NCBI GenBank assembly: GCA_050287605.1
Contig: JBNKCG010000088.1
Span: forward strand, 13,185 to 77,184
Source of the DNA: QQUJ01 sp050287605
Lineage (GTDB): Bacteria > Pseudomonadota > Gammaproteobacteria > QQUJ01
Direction: 5' to 3'
DNA: 64,000 nt
Shown: positions 1 to 7,854 of the stretch, one piece after another
Numbering within the stretch: position 1 is the stretch's first letter
Layout: every line of letters begins with the position of its first letter
Notes under the pieces: generated by a model
The model's database searches: none
Told to the model about the DNA's origin: nothing
The model's input: the letters and a program-made list of their open reading frames with translations, nothing else
Made by a program: the position numbers and the translations under genes

Positions 1-1
1 A

Positions 2-424
2 GACATGGCGCGCCAGATTGCGGCCGGTGGCAGGGTACGGCTGGTCAAGGGTGCCTTCGTCGGCTCCGCCGACATCGCGTTTACGCGGCAGGCGGACATC
101 AAAGAGAACTACCGCCGTCTGGTGGGCCAGATGCTGTCGGGCGAGGCGCGCGAACTGGGATTCTACCCCATCATCGCCACGCACGATCATCGCCTGCACG
201 CGCTGGCCCGCGACGCCGCACGCCGCAACGGCTGGCAACCCGGCGAATACGAGTTCGAGATGCTGCTGGGCGTGCGCAGCGACGTCGCCGAGGCATTGGC
301 CGCGCAGGGTGAACGGGTGCGGCTCTACGTGCCCTTCGGGCGCGACTGGTGGCCTTACGCCGTGCGGCGCATCGGTGAGAACCCGCGCAATGCGGTGTTG
401 CTGGCGCGGTCGTTGGTGGGCTGA
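2..424 (+). CDS. proline dehydrogenase, C-terminal part (5' end outside window)
   Basis: This is the last ~140 residues of a proline dehydrogenase, an FAD enzyme oxidising proline to pyrroline-5-carboxylate at the inner face of the membrane. Visible family motifs are RLVKGAF, the strand YPIIATHDH, EFEMLLGV, RLYVPFG and the substrate-binding helix RRIGENP. The reading frame is open to the left edge, so the start lies upstream. The stop follows directly after the PRODH barrel, so this is the monofunctional form, not a PutA fusion with pyrroline-5-carboxylate dehydrogenase. It converges with the LysM protein gene over a 51-base gap. Confidence 0.85.
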   Translation, partial: DMARQIAAGGRVRLVKGAFVGSADIAFTRQADIKENYRRLVGQMLSGEARELGFYPIIATHDHRLHALARDAARRNGWQPGEYEFEMLLGVRSDVAEALAAQGERVRLYVPFGRDWWPYAVRRIGENPRNAVLLARSLVG

Positions 425-475
425 GCGCGGGACGGAAGCGCCGGGTTGCACGGCGCCAACCCAACTTAGGGCCAG

Positions 476-2275
476 TCACTCCATGGTGCGGATGATCTTG
501 ACCTTGTCGCCGGGGTAGATGAGGTCGGGATTGGGGATGCGGCTGAGGCGCGCCAGCTCCGGATAACGGTACGGATCGCCCAGGTAGCGGATCGCGATGT
601 GCCACAGGGTGTCGCCTTTGACCACGGTGTGCACGACCATCACGCGCCGGCGCGATTTGGGTGCTGTGGAGGGCGGGGAGCTCGCGTTCGGCCGCGCCGC
701 AGTAGACGACTCGGCGGCAGCGGGGGGGGGCGATGCGTCGGGTGGCATGACTACCGATGGCGACGCTGCGCTTTGCTCCATTGCCGCGTCGGAACCTCTC
801 CCCGCGTCTTCGGCGGCAGCGGCGAGATCTTCGCTCTTGGGCAGCACTTGAGTTTCCAACGGTTGCGAGTTCTGCGCCGCTGCAGCAGCTGTCTCCGGTT
901 CGGTTGTGACGGGCGCGCGGTCTTCGATTTCGATCACCAACCCTTCGCGGTCACGGCTGATGGTAACCGTGGCCGAGGCAGCCGGCGGCGGCAGCTCGGT
1001 CACGAGTTCCGGCTCGGCTGAAGCAGTCGACGCGATAGCAGGCACCACGTCGTCTACTAGGGGAGACGGCAACGCATCCGGTACGGCCGTCGATCCCTCC
1101 TGGGGCGGCGGTACGGCAGCAGGCTCCTGCGGCTGGGCTCGTGCAACCGCGGGTGGCTCACGCGGGGTCACCCGCGGCGGCACGATAACCGCGATCGGCT
1201 GACTGGCCGGCGGCGACGAAGGTTCTACGACCAGAGGCGGGTGCTCGAAACGCTGCGGCACCTCGCCGTTCAACCACACCACCGCCAACCCCACACCACC
1301 TGCCACGATCAGCAGCACCGCGCTCCACAGCGGCCAGCGGATGGGCACCGCCGTGACCGCTGGGGGTACCGACTCTCGACGCGACACGGCGGGCGGTGTG
1401 CCTGCGGCCCTCGTGGTGATCGCGGGAGCGGGCTCCCGAATCGACGTGGGGTTCGGGCGGGGCGGCGGTGGTTTGGGCGACGGCGGTGATGCCGATGGGG
1501 CTACCGTCTTTCGTGCCGGCATCGGCGAAGCGGCAGCACGTGCCGCCGGTACAGGCCGCGGCGGAATCGCCCCGTGCGTCCGCTGCGCGCCGGATTCCGC
1601 GGAACGCGACGGCGTCGGTTTCGAACTCACGCGAAGTGGATTGGCGCGCGCCGTCTGCGGGGTTAGCGTCGGCGCGTCCTGCTTGACGGGCACCGGCGGC
1701 GGAGTGGATTCGACCGGTGCACGTTCAGCTTCCTGCGGCGCTTCGCCCCGCCGTGCCGCACGCGGCATCGGATCGACCGGCGCTTTCCGCACCATCGCCT
1801 GTTCGCGCTCCTGCTTCAACCGCGCCATGTGCGCGCGCAGGTGCTCTTCGTGCACGTCTTTGATGCGCTCGAATTCGGTGTAGAGCGTGATCTGCTCTTT
1901 GTAGATCAGGGCGCGCGAGAAAATATCCCGCGGGATTTGCGGCGGCAGCGCGCTCCACCCTTGCGCGGGCATGGGGATCACGTCGCCGATGGCGTCGACC
2001 CAGTAGCCCAGATAACCGTCGCGCAGAGCCGCGATCACCATGCGCCCCACCGCGTCGCGGTCGCCGGGTTCGACACCGAAGCGTTCGCGCAGCTCCACGA
2101 CGCGCACCGTGCGTCCGCCGTGGCGAAAGATGCCAGGCCCGGCGGCGCTGCTGCCTGGCACACGCGTCAGTTTGGGCGGGACGATGATGGCTTGCACCGG
2201 CGCCGTCGGCGCACAGCAGTAGACCGGTCCCACCCGGAATATCAACAACGCGCCAGTTGCTTGTAGTGCCGCCAT
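476..2275 (-). CDS. CheW-like / transmembrane / LysM domain protein
   Basis: A 599-residue protein of unknown role. Residues ~5-150 resemble a CheW-type adaptor domain (strands such as LLIFRVGPVYCCAP and RTVRVVELRERF). Next come ~150 residues rich in Pro, Ala and Ser, one membrane segment at ~311-333, and a second disordered Pro/Ala/Glu-rich stretch. A LysM domain closes the protein at ~547-596 (VKGDTLWHIAIRYLGDP ... NPDLIYPGDKV). The expected topology is a cytoplasmic CheW-like domain with the LysM in the periplasm, where LysM domains bind peptidoglycan glycan. No chemotaxis genes are adjacent. The CheW assignment is by pattern only and less secure than the LysM. Confidence 0.7.
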   Translation of the reverse strand: MAALQATGALLIFRVGPVYCCAPTAPVQAIIVPPKLTRVPGSSAAGPGIFRHGGRTVRVVELRERFGVEPGDRDAVGRMVIAALRDGYLGYWVDAIGDVIPMPAQGWSALPPQIPRDIFSRALIYKEQITLYTEFERIKDVHEEHLRAHMARLKQEREQAMVRKAPVDPMPRAARRGEAPQEAERAPVESTPPPVPVKQDAPTLTPQTARANPLRVSSKPTPSRSAESGAQRTHGAIPPRPVPAARAAASPMPARKTVAPSASPPSPKPPPPRPNPTSIREPAPAITTRAAGTPPAVSRRESVPPAVTAVPIRWPLWSAVLLIVAGGVGLAVVWLNGEVPQRFEHPPLVVEPSSPPASQPIAVIVPPRVTPREPPAVARAQPQEPAAVPPPQEGSTAVPDALPSPLVDDVVPAIASTASAEPELVTELPPPAASATVTISRDREGLVIEIEDRAPVTTEPETAAAAAQNSQPLETQVLPKSEDLAAAAEDAGRGSDAAMEQSAASPSVVMPPDASPPPAAAESSTAARPNASSPPSTAPKSRRRVMVVHTVVKGDTLWHIAIRYLGDPYRYPELARLSRIPNPDLIYPGDKVKIIRTME

Positions 2276-2377
2276 GGTCGATGGGAGCCACGCTGCGGGA
2301 CGGGACAGCCCTCCTCCGTTCAGTGACGGCAGTCGCCGCGCTAACTTGATGCGGGCAGATGCCGCTGGGTAGCCGGA

Positions 2378-3331
2378 TCAGACCGAAAACTTGCGCCGGT
2401 ACTCCGCTGGCGAGATGCCGGTGAACTGTTTGAACAGGCGGCGAAACGAGCTGACATCCTCGTAGCCCACGCGCTGGGTGATCCGGTCGATGGACTCGCG
2501 CGACGACTCCAGCAGCTCGCGGGCGCGCTCCAGTCGCAGCGCCTGCAGGTACTGTACCGGCGTCATGCCCAACACGTTGCGGAAGCGCCGTAACAGGGTG
2601 CGCTCCGAAACTCCCGCCTCGCGGGCCAGTTCGCCCATACGCAGCGTCTTGCGGAAATCGCGCTCCAACACCTGCTGTGCACGCGCCAACACACTGTCGC
2701 CGTGCTGGGTGTCGGGCAGAAAGCGCTGGTAAGCGGATTGGACACGGCCGTGGTGATCGATCAGGAAGACGCCCCCCACCAAACGCGCCACGCGCTCTCC
2801 GGCGTAGCGGCGAATCAGGTGCTGGGTGAGATCGAAATAGGCGGTGACGCCTCCGGCCGTGATGCGGTCGCCCTCGTCGACGATCATCTCCTCGACGCGT
2901 AGGCGGATATGCGGGTAGCGATGACGGAAAACGGATGCCAACGCCCAGTGGGTGGTGGCGGCGTAGCCGTTCAGCAGACCGGCCTCGGCCAGCAGAAAGG
3001 CGCCCGCGCACACCGAGCAGATCGCCGCGCCGTGTTCGGCCTGCACGCTCAGCCACGCCATCGTCTGGGTATCGACCTCGATGTGGGCGGAATCTTGTAC
3101 CGACGGGGGGACGATCACCACGTCGGCCACGTCGGCATCCTGCACCATGGGTACGGCCTGCAGCGCAGCCGCGCCGTGCGCACCGGACGTCGCCACGACA
3201 TAGGGATCGAATCCCTCGAACGACGACTCGCCCAGGTAGCGGTTGGCCACCTCCAGCATCTCCTGGATGCCGAACACGGCCGAGGTCATGACCCTGGGAT
3301 ACGAGAGAACAGCAACCTTCACCACGCCCAC
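2378..3331 (-). CDS. GlxA-family transcriptional regulator (DJ-1/PfpI + AraC HTH)
   Basis: A 317-residue regulator. Residues ~5-185 form a DJ-1/PfpI-like glutamine-amidotransferase fold (KVAVLSYPRVMTSAVFGI; ICSVCAGAFLLAEAGLL around the nucleophile elbow). Residues ~210-315 form an AraC-type double helix-turn-helix (LAREAGVSERTLLRRF; VGYEDVSSFRRLFKQFTG). The start codon is GTG. Members of this family usually activate catabolic genes and often sit divergent from them. Here the neighbour is an isochorismatase-family hydrolase starting 98 bases away, so control of that gene is the likely job (inference). The inducer is unknown. Confidence 0.85.
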   Translation of the reverse strand: MGVVKVAVLSYPRVMTSAVFGIQEMLEVANRYLGESSFEGFDPYVVATSGAHGAAALQAVPMVQDADVADVVIVPPSVQDSAHIEVDTQTMAWLSVQAEHGAAICSVCAGAFLLAEAGLLNGYAATTHWALASVFRHRYPHIRLRVEEMIVDEGDRITAGGVTAYFDLTQHLIRRYAGERVARLVGGVFLIDHHGRVQSAYQRFLPDTQHGDSVLARAQQVLERDFRKTLRMGELAREAGVSERTLLRRFRNVLGMTPVQYLQALRLERARELLESSRESIDRITQRVGYEDVSSFRRLFKQFTGISPAEYRRKFSV

Positions 3332-3429
3332 CTTGTCGGAATCTGCAACTATTTTGTCGATTCGGCCACTACGATTGCAAGCCGTTCTCGACTAGCCTGG
3401 GCAGCATACCCACAACGGAGTGCCGAACC

Positions 3430-3990
3430 ATGAACCACACCGCATTGCTCATCATTGATGTACAGAACGACTATTTCCCCGGCGGCGCCATGGCCTTGAG
3501 CGGACCCGAGCAGGCTGCGAGTGAAACCGCGCGCATCCTGGCGCAATTCCGCGCCCGGCAGTGGCCGCGCTTTCACATCCAACACGAAAGCCTCCGGCCG
3601 GGGGCCGGCTTCATGCTACCGGGCACGCCCGGGCAGGCCATCCACCCGAGCGTGGTGCCGCTGCCTGACGAAGCGGTGATCACCAAACACTACCCCAACG
3701 CCTTCCAGGCGACCCCGCTGCACGAACAATTGCAGCGCGCCGGGGTCACCCATCTAGTGGTGTGCGGCATGATGACCCACATGTGCATCGACACCTCGGT
3801 GCGCGCCGCCTTCGAGTTGGGTTACAAGGTTCAGTTGATCGCCGACGCAACGGCGACGCGTGCACTGATCCACGGCGATCGCGAAGTCGCGGCCGATGCC
3901 GTTCAACTGGCATTCCTCGCCGCTCTGAACGGGGTCTTCGCGCAGGTGCTGACGGCGGAGCAGTGGCTGGCCGACGCCGCAGCGGGCTGA
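3430..3990 (+). CDS. isochorismatase-family cysteine hydrolase
   Basis: A 186-residue cysteine hydrolase of the isochorismatase/nicotinamidase superfamily, which cleaves amides or vinyl ethers. The catalytic triad is visible as Asp10 (LLIIDVQNDY), Lys86 (VITKHYPNAF) and Cys119 (CGMMTHMCIDTS). The cis-peptide segment VVCGMMTHMCI is typical. Length is normal for the family. It is divergent from the GlxA-type regulator, a common pairing. The substrate cannot be read from sequence. It does not carry the metal-binding Asp/His set I would require to call it nicotinamidase. Confidence 0.85.
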   Translation: MNHTALLIIDVQNDYFPGGAMALSGPEQAASETARILAQFRARQWPRFHIQHESLRPGAGFMLPGTPGQAIHPSVVPLPDEAVITKHYPNAFQATPLHEQLQRAGVTHLVVCGMMTHMCIDTSVRAAFELGYKVQLIADATATRALIHGDREVAADAVQLAFLAALNGVFAQVLTAEQWLADAAAG

Positions 3991-4048
3991 TCGATGCCGG
4001 CGGCGCTATCCTGTTGTGGATAGAGGGCACATCGAAATGCCGCCGGCG

Positions 4049-4062
4049 TTGATGTACATCAG
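4049..4062 (+). promoter_or_regulatory. FNR/Anr-type binding site
   Basis: TTGATGTACATCAG matches the FNR consensus TTGAT-N4-ATCAA in nine of ten positions. It is centred at about 4055.5. If it acts as a class II site at -41.5, transcription would start near 4097, with TGTACT (4085-4090) as a plausible -10. That gives a leader of about 48 bases to the AhpD-Rieske gene and predicts anaerobic activation. Confidence 0.6.
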
Positions 4063-4144
4063 TTTCAATTATCCGCATCCGCGCTGTACTTGTGGCGGCG
4101 ATACTTGACCATATCAATCCGCTACTCAAGGAGACCCGACGCCC

Positions 4145-4771
4145 ATGAGCGACGCGCTGGAATACCTGCTGGCCGCCCGCCCCGATGCCATCAAACCCTA
4201 TTTCAAATTCCTCAAGGAATCGGGTAGGCACCTCGACACCCGCACCCGGGATCTGATCTCGGTGATCTCCAAGGTTCACGTGCAGACCGAACGCGGCTTC
4301 CGGCAATACTTGTCGCGCGCCCTGCGTAACGGCGCCTCGGCGGATGAGGTGGTCGACGCACTGCTGATGGCCTTCCCTATCCTGGGTCTGGCAAAGATCA
4401 ACTGGGCGGTGGACATCCTGCTGGACATGGACATCCCCGAGTTCCGGCCCGAGAATCTGGGGTCCGAGGCACATTGGCGCGAGGTGGCATCGCTGGACGC
4501 CGTTGCCGACGGCGAGACGCGACTGTTCGATTGCGACGGGCGCCACCTGTTCGTCCACCGCGCTGGCGGAGAGTACCGCGTCTACGACAGCCGCTGCCCG
4601 CACCAGGTGACCGACATCCCCAACCTGGCGCTGGAGGGAACCACCCTGACCTGCCCCAAACACCAGTGGCAGTTCGACGTCACCAGCGGCGAATGCATTG
4701 CCAAAGGCAACCACCCCCTCAAGCAGTTCGACACCAAGACCGAAAACGGGAGGCTGTACGCCTGGTGGTGA
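4145..4771 (+). CDS. AhpD/carboxymuconolactone decarboxylase-like domain fused to a Rieske [2Fe-2S] domain
   Basis: A 208-residue, two-domain soluble protein. Residues ~15-95 form an AhpD/CMD-like helical domain (LISVISKVHVQTERGF) but lack the CxxC redox pair of peroxidase-supporting AhpD. Residues ~110-208 form a Rieske ferredoxin domain with all four ligands: Cys151-x-His153 (RCPHQ) and Cys170-x2-His173 (CPKHQW). The Rieske half resembles electron carriers of ring-hydroxylating oxygenases, but no oxygenase is nearby. An FNR-type box upstream suggests expression under oxygen limitation. A role as electron carrier or redox sensor is inference. Confidence 0.8.
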   Translation: MSDALEYLLAARPDAIKPYFKFLKESGRHLDTRTRDLISVISKVHVQTERGFRQYLSRALRNGASADEVVDALLMAFPILGLAKINWAVDILLDMDIPEFRPENLGSEAHWREVASLDAVADGETRLFDCDGRHLFVHRAGGEYRVYDSRCPHQVTDIPNLALEGTTLTCPKHQWQFDVTSGECIAKGNHPLKQFDTKTENGRLYAWW

Positions 4772-4870
4772 CGGCAGCGTCGCCGAAGCCCCGAATCACG
4801 GACCCCTGCCACCCGTAGCCTGCGCAAATCCGGCTTGTATGCTTCACCCGGACTGCTAAGCTGTTGAACT

Positions 4871-4907
4871 GCGGAGGGAAGCCCCCCCGCAAGGGTCTCC
4901 CCTCCGC
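4871..4907 (+). other. stem-loop in leader of the flavoprotein gene
   Basis: GCGGAGGG (4871-4878) pairs exactly with CCCTCCGC (4900-4907). No U-run follows, so it is not an obvious terminator. Its position just before the gene favours the downstream GTG start at 4942 over the ATG-like start at 4864, which would place this structure inside the coding region. Confidence 0.4.
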
Positions 4908-4941
4908 ATTCCCGCAGACTCGCGAAAAGGTGGCGCACGCC

Positions 4942-6357
4942 GTGAACAGCGATCCCAACGCCGGCCTCCCAGCAACCCTGGAGGAACTTTCCGCCCTGCT
5001 GGGCGAACGCCTGAATACCAGCGAACCGGTACGCCACCATCACGGCCAGGACGAATCCAGCTTTCCGCCGACGCCGCCAGATGCCGTGGTCACGCCCCAC
5101 ACCACCGCAGAAGTCGCGGAGATCGCGCGTATCTGCAGCCGCCACCGTGTGCCCATCATCCCCTACGGCGTGGGTACATCGGTGGAGGGCCACATCCACG
5201 CCCTGCACGGCGGCATCTGCATCGACCTGGGCACGATGAATCAGGTGCTGCGCGTCAGCAGCGACGACATGGACTGCACCGTGCAGGCCGGCGTCACCCG
5301 CAACCAGCTCAACAGCTACCTACGCGATACCGGGCTGTTCTTTCCCGTCGATCCGGGCGCCGACGCCACCCTGGGCGGCATGGCCGCCACGCGTGCTTCG
5401 GGCACCAACGCGGTGCGCTACGGCACCATGCGCGAAAACGTGCTGGGGCTGACCGTGGTGCTGGCCGATGGACGCGTCATCCACACCGGCAGCCGGGCGC
5501 GCAAATCCTCGGCCGGCTACGACCTCACCCACCTGTTCGTCGGTTCGGAAGGCACGCTGGGCATCATCACCGAGGTGACGCTGCGTATCCATCCGGTACA
5601 GGAGGCGATCCTGGCGGCGGTCTGTTCGTTCCCCAACGTTCACGACGCGGTAACCACCGTCATCGAAACTATCCAGGCCGGCGTGCCCATCGCCCGCATC
5701 GAACTGCTCGATGCGCTGCAGATCAAGGCGGTCAACCTCTACTCCAAGACCGACTACCCGGAACAGCCGCACCTGTTTTTGGAGTTTCAGGGCACGCAGC
5801 AGGGCGTCACCGAACAGGTGACGACGGTACAGGAGTTCGCGCACGCCAACGGCGGCAACGATTTTCAGTGGTCGGTGCAAGCGGAGGAACGCAACCGCCT
5901 GTGGCACGCACGGCACACCGCCTACATGGCGGCGCTACAGCTTCGCCCGGGAAGCCGCGCCGTTGCCACCGATGTCTGCGTACCCATCTCGCGACTGGCC
6001 GAATGCATCGACGAAACCCAGCGCGATATCGATGCCTCGTTTCTCCCCATCCCCATTCTCGGTCACGTCGGCGACGGCAATTTTCACCTCGTCATCCTCA
6101 TCGACCCCGACAGCGAAGCGGACCGCGTCGAAGCCAACCGCATCAACCACCGCTTGGTGCAGCGAGCCCTGGCCATGGGCGGAACCTGCACCGGCGAACA
6201 CGGCATCGGCCGCGGCAAGCGCGAGTACCTGGTGGAAGAACACGGACCCGCCGTGGCGGTGATGCACGACATCAAACGCACGCTCGATCCGCTCAATCTA
6301 CTCAACCCGGGAAAGATCTTTCTCGACGCCGCCCCCGGTGGCGCCAATCCACCCTAA
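4942..6357 (+). CDS. FAD-binding oxidoreductase, D-lactate dehydrogenase (cytochrome)/GlcD-like
   Basis: A ~471-residue flavoprotein of the VAO/PCMH family. The N-terminal half binds FAD (VPIIPYGVGTSVEGH; PGADATLGGMAATRASG; HLFVGSEGTLGIITEVTLRI). The C-terminal half is the FAD-oxidase cap, with the substrate and flavin motifs HVGDGNFH and GTCTGEHGIGRGK. Length and motifs fit D-lactate dehydrogenase (cytochrome acceptor) best; glycolate or another D-2-hydroxyacid is possible. I chose the GTG at 4942 because AGG at 4928-4930 lies at ribosome-binding distance and the extra 26 residues from 4864 look unconserved. It stands alone, 170 bases after the Rieske gene. Confidence 0.8.
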   Translation: MNSDPNAGLPATLEELSALLGERLNTSEPVRHHHGQDESSFPPTPPDAVVTPHTTAEVAEIARICSRHRVPIIPYGVGTSVEGHIHALHGGICIDLGTMNQVLRVSSDDMDCTVQAGVTRNQLNSYLRDTGLFFPVDPGADATLGGMAATRASGTNAVRYGTMRENVLGLTVVLADGRVIHTGSRARKSSAGYDLTHLFVGSEGTLGIITEVTLRIHPVQEAILAAVCSFPNVHDAVTTVIETIQAGVPIARIELLDALQIKAVNLYSKTDYPEQPHLFLEFQGTQQGVTEQVTTVQEFAHANGGNDFQWSVQAEERNRLWHARHTAYMAALQLRPGSRAVATDVCVPISRLAECIDETQRDIDASFLPIPILGHVGDGNFHLVILIDPDSEADRVEANRINHRLVQRALAMGGTCTGEHGIGRGKREYLVEEHGPAVAVMHDIKRTLDPLNLLNPGKIFLDAAPGGANPP

Positions 6358-6373
6358 TCCGCCTCTTATCATT

Positions 6374-6397
6374 ACGATAACAATTTGCAATTATCGT
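6374..6397. promoter_or_regulatory. perfect inverted repeat, candidate operator
   Basis: ACGATAA at 6374-6380 and TTATCGT at 6391-6397 are exact inverted copies separated by ten AT-rich bases. It lies between the flavoprotein stop and the small unknown gene. There is no U-run, so a protein-binding site upstream of the gene at 6583 is more likely than a terminator. The factor is unknown. Confidence 0.4.
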
Positions 6398-6582
6398 TGA
6401 TGCTCCGCCCCGCTTAGACTCCGGGTTCAACACATATCGCATGTAGGGGAATAGCGGCCTCCCCATGGGCCGTGCAACACCACTCGAGGCCCTACGACAC
6501 CCCTGACATGCATAAGAGCGGTGATTCCTGATACCGCCGCCGCAAGGACGGTTCCGTTTTCAATCGTCAGGAGGAGCACAGC

Positions 6583-6909
6583 ATGACCCAGATCGAATAC
6601 CTCACCGTCGGCCAGTACGACTTCTTCGAAAAAGTGGAGATCGGCGACGACGGCCATTTCGTCATCGAATCCGGCTCGTACAAGAACAAACGGCCGCGCA
6701 CCGGCTCGCTCACCTCCGAGCATCGTCAGGCATTGGATCGTCTGGTGGAAGACCTGCCCCAGGACTTCAACAACGTCCACGGCGATCGCTCCTTCGCCGC
6801 CCGCCTCACGGTCAACGGCAAGCGCGGACGGCGCGAGTTCTGGATCCATCCCAGCGCGGATCGTCCCGCCGCCCTCGGTCAGCTGGTGAATTTCATCCGC
6901 GAGCTCTGA
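6583..6909 (+). CDS. conserved-looking small protein of unknown function
   Basis: A 108-residue soluble protein that I do not recognise. It has a strong ribosome-binding site (CAGGAGGA) before ATG and a clear rho-independent terminator after it, so it is probably a real single-gene transcript. The composition is charged and mixed alpha/beta, with no signal peptide, no Cys and no membrane segment. A basic patch (NGKRGRREFW) lies near residue 85. A palindrome about 190 bases upstream may control it. Confidence 0.65.
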   Translation: MTQIEYLTVGQYDFFEKVEIGDDGHFVIESGSYKNKRPRTGSLTSEHRQALDRLVEDLPQDFNNVHGDRSFAARLTVNGKRGRREFWIHPSADRPAALGQLVNFIREL

Positions 6910-6981
6910 CAGGAGCCCGCCAACCGTTCCCCACCCAGGGCTGAGGACGTACCGCGCAATCGTCCACATCACTGCAGCCTG

Positions 6982-7010
6982 GCGGTGGCCTCGTGCCACC
7001 GCTTTTTTTT
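6982..7010 (+). terminator. rho-independent terminator
   Basis: GCGGTGGC (6982-6989) and GCCACCGC (6995-7002) form a perfect 8-bp stem with a 5-base loop, followed by eight T (7003-7010). It ends the transcript of the small gene at 6583. Confidence 0.9.
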
Positions 7011-7028
7011 ATCTGGCGGATCGCGCGG

Positions 7029-7658
7029 CTATTCCGCCAACGGATACCCGGGCATCAGTTGGTAAGGATGGACCCAGCCCGGCAGCGCCTGGATCCGCTC
7101 CAACCAACCCCCAACGGCGGGGAATTCAGTGAAGTCGACGCCGATCTCCTCCGGCCAGTAGAGGTAGCCGCACAGGGAAAAATCGGCAATGGTGGGACGA
7201 TCCCCCAGCGTGAAGAGGCGCTCCTGCAGGTGCCGTTCCAGTATCGTCAGTGCACCGCGCATGCGCGCTTCCAAGAACTCGGTAACGGGCGTCTGCCCCA
7301 CGTTTTTGAACACGCGCAGAAAACGCAGCGTGGCCGTATAGCTGGTCAGCTTGTGGTTGTCGAACAGCAGCCAGCGCAGGATCTCGCGCCGCTGCGCCTC
7401 GTCCTCCCAGCCGAAGCGACCAAAATGCGCGGCGAGGTAATCAAGGATAACGCCCGATTGGCTGAGGTGGTGGGCGCCATGCCACAGCACCGGCACCTCG
7501 CCCATCTCGTTGATCTCGCGAAACGCCTCAGTGTCGGTCTCGCCGTGAAAGAAGTCGACGAAGCGCGGCTGCCAGTCGGCAGCACACAGATTCAGCATCA
7601 ACGCCGCCTTGTAGGCATTGCCCGACTGGGCAAAGCAGTACAGTGTGAATTCTGACAC
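7029..7658 (-). CDS. glutathione S-transferase family protein
   Basis: A 209-residue cytosolic GST-like protein. The N-terminal thioredoxin fold (FTLYCFAQSGNAYKAALML) includes the cis-proline segment EMGEVPVLWHG and the glutathione-binding LSQSGVILDYLA. The C-terminal helical domain carries the folding motif TIADFSLCGYLYW. I chose the GTG at 7656-7658 because a GGGGGAG ribosome-binding site precedes it; a GTG 10 codons upstream (7688) is also open. Substrate unknown. It is a separate unit from gcdH, whose terminator lies between them. Confidence 0.82.
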   Translation of the reverse strand: MSEFTLYCFAQSGNAYKAALMLNLCAADWQPRFVDFFHGETDTEAFREINEMGEVPVLWHGAHHLSQSGVILDYLAAHFGRFGWEDEAQRREILRWLLFDNHKLTSYTATLRFLRVFKNVGQTPVTEFLEARMRGALTILERHLQERLFTLGDRPTIADFSLCGYLYWPEEIGVDFTEFPAVGGWLERIQALPGWVHPYQLMPGYPLAE

Positions 7659-7764
7659 CCGCTGGCTCCCCCCGTTGTGTGTAGTCACGCGACGATACGC
7701 CGCAACTTTGCCGCAGCGCCCACCGTTACCGTTACAAGACTAGCTCGCACGCAGGGTCATTGCG

Positions 7765-7807
7765 AAAAAAACCCGCGTCCCCGGCACAGTAGCCGGAGAT
7801 CGCGGGT
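7765..7807 (-). terminator. rho-independent terminator of gcdH
   Basis: Read on the minus strand, ACCCGCG and CGCGGGT (7801-7807 with 7771-7777) pair outside an inner CCGGC/GCCGG stem (7792-7796 with 7781-7785). They are followed by seven T (complement of 7765-7771). It lies about 50 bases beyond the gcdH stop. Confidence 0.88.
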
Positions 7808-7854
7808 GTGGGTCAGAGCGCAGAGGAGTTTGAGCCCAAAACCGATTCAGCAGA

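Noticed and set aside
2..424. Reading the first gene as part of a bifunctional PutA
   Set aside because: A stop codon follows the proline dehydrogenase domain directly and no aldehyde dehydrogenase domain follows in any frame.
4105..4117. TTGACCATATCAA as a second FNR site before the AhpD-Rieske gene
   Set aside because: The half-sites TTGA and TCAA are five bases apart, not six, so the spacing is wrong for FNR. The site at 4049 fits better.
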